NCBI RefSeq assembly: GCF_039634785.1
Contig: NZ_JBBIAB010000012.1
Coordinates: 1 to 64,000 of the forward strand
DNA length: 64,000 nucleotides
Source: Tistrella mobilis
GTDB taxonomy: Bacteria; Pseudomonadota; Alphaproteobacteria; Tistrellales; Tistrellaceae
Direction of reading: 5' to 3'
Part shown: positions 57,671 through 64,000 of the stretch, in pieces
Position numbering within the stretch: position 1 is the first letter of the stretch
Layout: the number at the start of each line of letters is the position of its first letter
Notes under the pieces: generated by a model
The model's input: the letters and a program-made list of their open reading frames with translations, nothing else
Told to the model about the DNA's origin: nothing
Database searches by the model: none
Translations under genes and position numbers: made by a program

Positions 57671-58879
57671 ATGAGGATGGAACGCCTGCTTCGCAGCAGT
57701 GCCGGGCTCACCCTGGCGATGATTGTCCTGGCCGGGTGCAACGAGACGACGCCCAGGGCACCCACGCCGCTGCCCCGGGTGGCGGTGGTCGAGGTTGCCC
57801 CCGAGCGGCTGGAGGTCGTCGAGGATCTTCCCGGGCGTGTCGTTGCAGTGCGCGTGGCCGAGATCCGCCCGCAGGTCGGCGGCATCGTCCAGCGCCGGCT
57901 CTTCGAACAGGGCGCCGATATCCGCGCCGGCGACCCGCTGTTTCAGATCAATCCCGCCCCGTTCGAGGCCGATGTCGGGATGGCAGCGGCCGCCTTGCGG
58001 CGGGCCGAGGTTGTCGCGGCGCGCGCCGGCCAGCAGGTCCGGCGGCTGGGGCCCCTGCACCGGGCCGATGCGATCAGCGATCAGGCCCTGGACGATGCGG
58101 TGGCGCAGCGTGACCAGGCCGTCGCCGAGGTCGCACAGGCCCGCGCCACCCTGGACCGCCGCCGGCTGGATCTGGCCTTCACCACCGTGGAGGCGCCCAT
58201 CGCAGGCCGTATCGATCAGGCCCTGGTGAGCGAGGGTGCCCTGGTCTCGCCGACCGATGCCACGCCTATGGCCCGCATCCAGCAGGTGGATCAGGTCTAT
58301 GTCGATCTGCGTCAGCCGGCGCGCTCGCTGGAGGCACTGCGTGAGGCCCTGCGGCGTCGCACAGGGCCGGACGGCCAGTCGGTGGAGGGCCAGTCGGTGG
58401 ATGGCCAGTCGACGGATGGGCCGTCCACGGACGGGGAGGGGCGTGGCCTGCCGGTGAGGATCCTGCGCAGCGACGGCACGCCATACGGCTCGATCGGGCA
58501 CATCCTCTTCTCGGGCATCACGGTCGATGCCGGCACCGGCGATATGCTGCTGCGCGTTCTGGTCGACAATCCGTCGCGCGAGCTGCTGCCGGGCATGTTC
58601 GTGCGCGCCCGTGTGCCGCGGGCCGGATACGACGACGCCCTGATGATCCCCCAGCAGGCCGTGACGCGGGCGGGCGGCGCGCCGCAGGTCTGGACCGTTG
58701 CCGCCGATGCCACCGTCCGGCCGGTGCCCGTGACGTTGGGAGAACTGGTCGATCACCGCTATCGCGTCGCCACCGGCCTTGAAGCCGGTCAACGGGTGGT
58801 GGTCGAGGGCGTGGACAGGCTGGCCGAGGGGATCGGCGTCGAGCCGCAGATGTGGCGCCCGGGCGCCGATGCCGGCTGA
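57671..58879 (+). CDS. RND efflux periplasmic adaptor (AcrA/MexA family lipoprotein)
   Basis: A 402-residue lipoprotein adaptor. The signal peptide has lipobox VLAGC with Cys23. Lipoyl and hairpin segments are VAEIRPQVGGIVQRRLFEQG, DIRAGDPLFQINPAPFEADV, AISDQALDDAVAQRDQA and TVEAPIAGRIDQALVSEGAL. The C-terminal barrel has FSGITVDAGTGDMLLRVLVD and PQQAVTRAG. A 15-bp tandem repeat inserts a DGQSV-type peptide run in the beta domain. ATG 57671 and 57677 are both possible. It is first in the operon with the pump, 15 bases before it. Confidence 0.91.
   Translation: MRMERLLRSSAGLTLAMIVLAGCNETTPRAPTPLPRVAVVEVAPERLEVVEDLPGRVVAVRVAEIRPQVGGIVQRRLFEQGADIRAGDPLFQINPAPFEADVGMAAAALRRAEVVAARAGQQVRRLGPLHRADAISDQALDDAVAQRDQAVAEVAQARATLDRRRLDLAFTTVEAPIAGRIDQALVSEGALVSPTDATPMARIQQVDQVYVDLRQPARSLEALREALRRRTGPDGQSVEGQSVDGQSTDGPSTDGEGRGLPVRILRSDGTPYGSIGHILFSGITVDAGTGDMLLRVLVDNPSRELLPGMFVRARVPRAGYDDALMIPQQAVTRAGGAPQVWTVAADATVRPVPVTLGELVDHRYRVATGLEAGQRVVVEGVDRLAEGIGVEPQMWRPGADAG
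58370..58435 (+). repeat. 15-bp in-frame minisatellite in the adaptor gene
   Basis: Four 15-bp units (58370, 58385, 58400, 58415) plus part of a fifth encode DGQSV, EGQSV, DGQST, DGPST and DGEG. The units keep the reading frame, and the first three are nearly identical. The run sits in a surface loop between RRRTGP and GRGLPVRI. Confidence 0.85.
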
Positions 58880-58894
58880 GATCGGAGAGGGATC

Positions 58895-61800
58895 ATGCCG
58901 CAGTTCTTCATCGATCGCCCGGTATTTGCCTGGGTGGTCGCACTGTTCATCATTCTGGCGGGCGTGCTTGCGCTGCCCCGGCTGCCCATCGCCCGCTATC
59001 CCTCGGTGGCCCCGCCCACGGTCAGCATCTATGCCACCTATACCGGCGCCAGCCCGCAGACGATGAACGACTCCGTTCTGGTTCCGATCGAGCGCGAGCT
59101 GTCGGGCGTGAGGAACCTGCTCTATTTCGAATCATCCGCCGATAGTTCGGGCACGGCGCAGGTCACCGTCACCTTCAAGCCCGGCACCGATCTGGAACTG
59201 GCGCAGGTGGATGTGCAGAACCGGCTGAAGGCCGTCGAACCCCGCCTGCCGCAGGCCGTTCGCCAGAACGGTCTGACGGTCGAGTCCGCGACCTCCGGCT
59301 TTCTGATGCTGATCAGCCTGAAATCCGAGGATGGCCGGTTCGACGAGACGGAATTGAGCGATTATCTGGCCCGCAATGTGATTGAGGAGCTGCGCCGCAT
59401 CGACGGTGTCGGCCGGGTGCAGCTGTTCGGCGCCGAACAGGCGCTGCGCATCTGGGTCGATCCGTCGCGGCTGATCGCATTCGGCCTGTCGATGACCGAT
59501 CTGTCGGCGGCGATCCTGCAGCAGAATGCCCGCATCGCCCCCGGGCGGCTGGGCGATGCGCCGGCCGTGCCGGGGCAGCGGGTGAGCGTGCCCCTGACGG
59601 TGGACGGGCAGCTGCAGACGCCGGACGCCTTTGCCCGCATCGTGTTGCGTGCCGCGGCCGACGGCTCGCGGGTGGTGCTGGGCGATGTCGCACGGATCGA
59701 GACCGGCGCGCAGACCTACAGCTTCGCGAACCGCGAGAACGGCAAACCCGCGACGCTTGCCGCCGTCCAGCTCTCCCCGGGGGCGAATGCGGTGCGGACC
59801 GCCGCCGCCGTCAAGGCGCGGCTCGACACGTTGAGCCAGAGCATGCCGGCGGGGATGAGCGTCGCCACCCCGTTCAACACGGCCCCTTTCGTCAAGATCT
59901 CGATCGAGAAGGTCATCTACACCCTGATCGAGGCGATGGTGCTGGTGTTCCTGGTGATGCTGCTGTTTCTCCAGAATCTCCGCTACACGCTGATCCCGGC
60001 CATCGTGGCGCCGATCGCGCTGCTCGGCACTTTCACGGTCATGCTGGTGGCGGGGTTCTCGATCAACGTGCTCACCATGTTCGGCATGGTGCTGGCCATC
60101 GGCATCATCGTCGACGATACGATCGTGGTGGTCGAGAATGTCGAACGGCTGATGGCTACCGAAGGGCGGTCGCCCCGCGACGCCACCCGCAAGGCCATGA
60201 AAGAGATCACCGGTGCGGTGATCGGCATCACCCTGGTGCTGACGGCGGTGTTCATTCCCATTGCCCTGGCCGGGGGTTCGGTCGGGGTGATCTATCGCCA
60301 GTTCGCCCTGTCGATGGTGGTGTCGATCCTGTTTTCGGCCCTCCTGGCCCTCAGTCTGACGCCGGCCCTTTGCGCCACGCTTCTGAAACCGGTCGGCCCC
60401 GGTGCGCATGACCGACGGGGTTTCTTCGGCTGGTTCAACCGGCGCTTCAATCACATGACCCGGTCCTATGAAACCCGTCTCGTCGCGGTCGTGCGGCGCA
60501 GCGGACGGGTGATGCTGGCCTTCGTGGCGATCACCGTGCTGCTGGTTCTGACCCTGCGCACCCTGCCATCCGCATTTCTGCCTGAAGAGGATCAGGGCTA
60601 TTTCATGACCTCGGTTCAGCTGCCTGCGGATGCCACGCGCGAGCGCACCCTCGACGTCGTCCGGCGCCTGGAAACCCATCTTGCCGGTCGGCCGGCGATT
60701 ACCTCGAACATGGTCATCCTGGGCTTCGGCTTCTCGGGGTCGGGGGCGAACACAGCCCAGGCCTTCGCGATGCTGAGCGACTGGGACCGGCGCAACGGCG
60801 CCACGGCGGCCGACGAGGCACGGCGCGTCGACGAGGCGATGGCGGACATCACCGACGGCACGGTGACGAGCCTTCTGCCGCCTGCGATCGACGAGATGGG
60901 CACGTCTTCGGGCTTCAGCCTGCGTCTCCTCGACCGCTCCGGTCGGGGGCATGACGCCCTGGAGGCGGCGACGGCCAGGCTGCTGGAGCTGGCGGGACAG
61001 AGCGACCGGCTTGCCAATGTCTATGCCGACGGCCTGCCGGCCGGGGCCGGTGTCCGCCTGGACATCGACCGCCAGAAGGCCGAGGCGTTGGGGGTGTCGT
61101 TCGCCGCGATCGGCGACACCCTGTCGGCCGCCATGGGCTCGCTCTATGTCGACGACTTCCCCCATGAAGGCCGTCTGCGGCAGGTGATCATCCAGGCAGA
61201 CGCTGCCGCCCGCATGCAGGTGGATGATGTGCTGAAGCTGACCGTGCGCAATGCCGATGGCGGCATGGTACCGCTGTCCGCGGTCGTCACGCCCGTCTGG
61301 CAGGATCTGCCCCTGCAGGTGCAGCGCTATCAGGGGAGCCTGTCCTCCAGCATTTCCGGCAGCCCTGCACCCGGTGTCTCCAGCGGCGACGCCATGGCCG
61401 AAATGGAGCGGCTGGCGGCGCAGCTGCCCCCCGGTTTCCTGGTCGAGTGGAGCGGTCAATCCCTGCAGGAACGCATGTCGGCTGCCCAGGCGCCGCTGTT
61501 GATGGCCCTGTCGATGCTGGTGGTGTTCCTGGTTCTGGCCGCCCTCTACGAGAGCTGGTCGATTCCGCTCCCGGTCATGCTGGTGGTGCCGCTGGGTCTG
61601 ATCGGCGCGGTGGCGGCGGTGATGCTGCGGGGCATGCCCGACGATGTGTTCTTCAAGGTCGGCCTGATCACCGTGATCGGCCTGTCGGCGAAGAACGCCA
61701 TTCTGATCGTGGAATTCGCCCGCCAGCTGCACGAGCGCGGCATGGGTGTGATAGAGGCGGCAGTGACCGCGGCCCGGCTGCGCCTGCGCCCCGTTCTGAT

Positions 61801-62038
61801 GACGTCGCTCGCCTTCGGCCTGGGCGTCGTGCCGCTGATGCTTGCCAGCGGCGCCAGTGCCGAAACCCAGCGGGCCATCGGCACCGGCGTCTTCGGGGGC
61901 ATGGTCACGGCCACGCTTCTGGCGATCTTCTTCGTGCCCGGCTTCTTCGTGTTCGTGATCGGCGGCCGGGAGCGGCTGGCGGGCTGGTGGCGTGCCCGTC
62001 GGGGCACGCCGTCACAGCCACCGGCATCACGTCCCTGA
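58895..62038 (+). CDS. RND multidrug efflux pump, AcrB/MexB (HAE1) family
   Basis: A 1047-residue inner-membrane proton/drug antiporter. It has 12 membrane helices in two halves and two large periplasmic loops. Proton-relay residues Asp407 and Asp408 lie in GIIVDDTIVVVENVERLM at exactly AcrB positions, and Lys933 in GLSAKNAILIVEFARQ matches AcrB Lys940. The start MPQFFIDRPVFAWVVALFII is typical. GGAGAGGG precedes ATG 58895. The operon has no outer-membrane factor, so a channel coded elsewhere, for instance that at 524-1939, must complete the pump. Confidence 0.95.
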   Translation: MPQFFIDRPVFAWVVALFIILAGVLALPRLPIARYPSVAPPTVSIYATYTGASPQTMNDSVLVPIERELSGVRNLLYFESSADSSGTAQVTVTFKPGTDLELAQVDVQNRLKAVEPRLPQAVRQNGLTVESATSGFLMLISLKSEDGRFDETELSDYLARNVIEELRRIDGVGRVQLFGAEQALRIWVDPSRLIAFGLSMTDLSAAILQQNARIAPGRLGDAPAVPGQRVSVPLTVDGQLQTPDAFARIVLRAAADGSRVVLGDVARIETGAQTYSFANRENGKPATLAAVQLSPGANAVRTAAAVKARLDTLSQSMPAGMSVATPFNTAPFVKISIEKVIYTLIEAMVLVFLVMLLFLQNLRYTLIPAIVAPIALLGTFTVMLVAGFSINVLTMFGMVLAIGIIVDDTIVVVENVERLMATEGRSPRDATRKAMKEITGAVIGITLVLTAVFIPIALAGGSVGVIYRQFALSMVVSILFSALLALSLTPALCATLLKPVGPGAHDRRGFFGWFNRRFNHMTRSYETRLVAVVRRSGRVMLAFVAITVLLVLTLRTLPSAFLPEEDQGYFMTSVQLPADATRERTLDVVRRLETHLAGRPAITSNMVILGFGFSGSGANTAQAFAMLSDWDRRNGATAADEARRVDEAMADITDGTVTSLLPPAIDEMGTSSGFSLRLLDRSGRGHDALEAATARLLELAGQSDRLANVYADGLPAGAGVRLDIDRQKAEALGVSFAAIGDTLSAAMGSLYVDDFPHEGRLRQVIIQADAAARMQVDDVLKLTVRNADGGMVPLSAVVTPVWQDLPLQVQRYQGSLSSSISGSPAPGVSSGDAMAEMERLAAQLPPGFLVEWSGQSLQERMSAAQAPLLMALSMLVVFLVLAALYESWSIPLPVMLVVPLGLIGAVAAVMLRGMPDDVFFKVGLITVIGLSAKNAILIVEFARQLHERGMGVIEAAVTAARLRLRPVLMTSLAFGLGVVPLMLASGASAETQRAIGTGVFGGMVTATLLAIFFVPGFFVFVIGGRERLAGWWRARRGTPSQPPASRP

Positions 62039-62045
62039 GCCGGCA

Positions 62046-62573
62046 TCACGTTCCAGAGGAGGTGTCGATCAGCACCGCGATCAGCTGCGCCGGCTGGTCG
62101 GACAGGTTCTGCCAGGCGTGGTTGGTCTCGCGCTGGATGACCACGTCGAAGGGCTCCAGGATGGTTTCCTCCTCGTCGAGGATCAGCTTCACCCGGCCCG
62201 AGAGCAGGACGATGTAGTCGATCGATCGGGTGCAGTGCATGTTGGGATGTTTCGCATCCGCATCATGGGCGTCGCTCGCCCCCATGCGGGCGAAGACATC
62301 GGCCGACAGCACCCGGTCGTTCTCTCCCACCCCGGCCGGCGGCAGCTGAAAGATCCGGAAGGTGTTGCCGCCCCGGGCGGGGGCCAGCACCACCGGCCGG
62401 TCGGCGCCGTCCGGGGTGGCGGTGTCCGGGCCATCCTCGGCCATGGCCCAGAGATCGATCAGACCGCGATGGGTTGCCGTTTCCAGCACATGCGGCGAGG
62501 GACCGTCGGAGAGGATCCGCGAGCGGCCTTCGGCCGTGTTGGTGGTGACGATGCGGCGAATGGGTTTGAGCAT
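62046..62573 (-). CDS. Cupin-domain protein
   Basis: A 175-residue protein with one C-terminal cupin barrel: MHCTRSIDYIVLLSGRVKLI and EEETILEPFDVVIQRETNHAW, covering the two cupin motifs with metal-binding His residues. The N-terminal half carries RRIVTTNTAEGRSRILSDGP, a segment seen in cupin proteins of ring-degradation and dicarboxylate gene clusters. It is transcribed after the TRAP permease gene on the same strand (33-bp gap), so it may act on, or sense, the transported acid. Confidence 0.82.
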   Translation of the reverse strand: MLKPIRRIVTTNTAEGRSRILSDGPSPHVLETATHRGLIDLWAMAEDGPDTATPDGADRPVVLAPARGGNTFRIFQLPPAGVGENDRVLSADVFARMGASDAHDADAKHPNMHCTRSIDYIVLLSGRVKLILDEEETILEPFDVVIQRETNHAWQNLSDQPAQLIAVLIDTSSGT

Positions 62574-62606
62574 ATGCGTTTTCCATATCCGGGGAGCGGG
62601 AAGGGT

Positions 62607-63902
62607 TCAGGAGGTGAGCAGGTAGAGCGACAGCACCGGAAACACCGCGAGCAGGATCAGGCGCAGCAGATCCGAGACCACGAAGATCGAGACGCCGCGG
62701 AAGATGGTCCCGAGCGGGATGTTGCCGGCGACGCCTTTGAGGACGAAGACGTTGAGGCCGATCGGCGGCGTGATCATGCCGAGCTCGATCACCACGATAT
62801 TCACGATCGCCCACCAGACCGGGTCGTAGCCGAGCGAGACGACCAGCGGCAGCACGAAGGGCAGGGTGATCAGCATCGCCGAGACGGTCTCGAACACCGC
62901 CCCCAGCGCCAGATACATCACCAGCAGCGCGAAGATGATCACCAGCGGCGGCACCTCCATGGCACCGATGGTCGAGACCAGCACCTGCGGTGCGCCGCTG
63001 ATCGTGAAGAAATACGAGAAGATCGAGGCGCCGAAGATGATCAGATAGATCACCGCCGTGTTGGTGGCGGTCTCGCCCAGCGCATGCAGGAAGCTGCCCC
63101 AGCTCAGGCGCCGGCGCAGCAGGGCCAGGAACAGGGTGAAGCAGGCGCCGACCGCGGCCGCCTCGTTCACCGTGACGATGCCGCCATAGATGCCGCCGAT
63201 CACGGCGGTCAGCAGAACCAGCACCGCCCAGCTTTCGCGCAGCACCTTCCACCGCTCCGCCCAGCCGGTCCGAGGCCCCGCGGGACCGGCTTCGGGCACG
63301 AAGCGGGTATAGACGGTGATCGCGATGCCGTGGAAGACGACGGCGATGATCGCCGGGATCACGGCAGCCACGAAGACGTCCAGGATCGAGACCTGGGCCA
63401 GCACCGCATAGATGATCATGATGATCGAGGGCGGAACCAGGGCGCCGAGCGTGCCGCCGGCGGCGATGCAGCCGGTGGCGAAAGAGGGCGCGTAGCCGCG
63501 GTCCAGCATCTGGGGCAGGGCCACCCGGCCGAAGGTCGCGGCCGTGGCGGGCGACGAGCCGCAGACCGCGCCGAACAGCGCGCAGCCGCCCATGGTCGCG
63601 ATCGCGAGCCCGCCGCGACGATGACCGACGAAGGCATGGGCCAGGCGGTAGATTTCGGCCGACAGGCCGCCGGCGGTGGCGAAACTGCCCATCAGCAGGA
63701 AGAGCGGGATGACCGCGAATTCGTAATTGGCGATGATCCCGGCCGGCTCCGAGACCAGGATGCTGAGCGAGGGCTTCACCCCGCCCAGGATCGCATAGCC
63801 GATGAAGCCGGCCATGCCCATGGCGATGCCGATCGGCACCCGGACCAGGATCAGGGCGAACATCAGGGCGAGGCCGAGCGCGCCGGTGGTCAAGGGATCC
63901 AT
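62607..63902 (-). CDS. dctM: TRAP transporter large permease (DctM family)
   Basis: A 431-residue membrane protein with about 12 helices, the translocation subunit of a TRAP carrier driven by an ion gradient. Family segments are ALMFALILVRVPIGIAMGMA, PLFLLMGSFATAGGLSAEIY, LFGAVCGSSPATAATFGRVA, GALVPPSIIMIIYAV, NEAAAVGACFTLFL and ELGMITPPIGLNVFVLKGV. Its ATG overlaps the small-permease stop by one base. A solute-binding protein gene is not in the window. Confidence 0.93.
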   Translation of the reverse strand: MDPLTTGALGLALMFALILVRVPIGIAMGMAGFIGYAILGGVKPSLSILVSEPAGIIANYEFAVIPLFLLMGSFATAGGLSAEIYRLAHAFVGHRRGGLAIATMGGCALFGAVCGSSPATAATFGRVALPQMLDRGYAPSFATGCIAAGGTLGALVPPSIIMIIYAVLAQVSILDVFVAAVIPAIIAVVFHGIAITVYTRFVPEAGPAGPRTGWAERWKVLRESWAVLVLLTAVIGGIYGGIVTVNEAAAVGACFTLFLALLRRRLSWGSFLHALGETATNTAVIYLIIFGASIFSYFFTISGAPQVLVSTIGAMEVPPLVIIFALLVMYLALGAVFETVSAMLITLPFVLPLVVSLGYDPVWWAIVNIVVIELGMITPPIGLNVFVLKGVAGNIPLGTIFRGVSIFVVSDLLRLILLAVFPVLSLYLLTS

Positions 63903-64000
63903 CAGACCTCTCCCTGATGCGCGGCAAGACGGGCGGTGTCGCCGGTGGCGAGGTCGCGCAGCGCCGTGGCGACCACCACCAGCTGCACCGGCACGCAGAG
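63902..64000 (-). CDS. dctQ: TRAP transporter small permease (DctQ-like), C-terminal end
   Basis: Only the last 32 codons are in the window, read from the right edge: LCVPVQLVVVATALRDLATG then DTARLAAHQGEV and stop. The TGA shares a base with the dctM ATG (TGATG). Position and a membrane helix followed by a short charged tail fit the DctQ subunit. Confidence 0.65.
   Translation of the reverse strand, partial: LCVPVQLVVVATALRDLATGDTARLAAHQGEV

Overview
The window is about 70% G+C and almost fully packed with genes, many joined by 4-bp ATGA overlaps. Gene content points to an alphaproteobacterium, probably of the Rhodospirillales/Tistrella type. Supporting genes are a DUF1489 gene, distal tail genes like those of alphaproteobacterial gene transfer agents (DUF2460, DUF2163 and a phage-tail_3 hub), a TRAP carrier, a Sua5-type TsaC and a five-step histidine pathway. 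The genus is a guess from gene content only.

Layout from 1 to 22.6 kb. A partial RTX calcium-binding protein is followed by a MacB/MacA efflux operon with its own outer-membrane factor. These are divergent from a CpxR/CpxA-like two-component pair and followed by a chemoreceptor. Next comes an unusual cluster (9.8-16.7 kb): a GNAT-like protein, a LysE exporter, two paralogous FeeM/autoinducer-synthase-like acyltransferases, and an SbnA/SbnB-like pair that should make L-2,3-diaminopropionate. Then hut genes for histidine breakdown (hutC-hutI divergent from hutF-hutH-hutG; no urocanase in the window).

From 22.6 to 40.3 kb. A visibly A+T-richer island carries one gene resembling the ApeA family of HEPN anti-phage proteins. 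After it come a D-2-hydroxyacid (FAD) dehydrogenase, DUF1489, a soluble histidine kinase with a CBS-like sensor region, Sua5/TsaC, a small protein, an orphan ParA, RecX-like, CysQ, CysH and a siroheme-synthase domain. The last genes of this stretch are a 2-hydroxyacid dehydrogenase, an FAH-family hydrolase, a CPA1 antiporter, a PLP dehydratase, a lipoprotein and a DinB protein.

From 40.4 to 53.5 kb. A compact phage-like or gene-transfer-agent-like block runs terminase, DUF4055 portal, scaffold-like, capsid, connectors, tail, DUF2460, DUF2163, hub and DUF2793 fibre. All genes are intact, but I see no integrase, repressor, lysis gene, prohead protease, tape measure or tail peptidase. It stops at a strong hairpin beside a tRNA-Val(CAC) gene. 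The window ends with glmS, a BaeS/BaeR-like pair divergent from a MexAB/AcrAB-like RND pump, a cupin protein and a TRAP transporter that runs off the edge.

The most interesting candidate for an undescribed system is the 9.8-16.7 kb acyltransferase/diaminopropionate cluster, with palindromic operator-like sites in its A+T-rich divergent promoter. The compact tape-measure-less particle cluster and the ApeA-like island come next.
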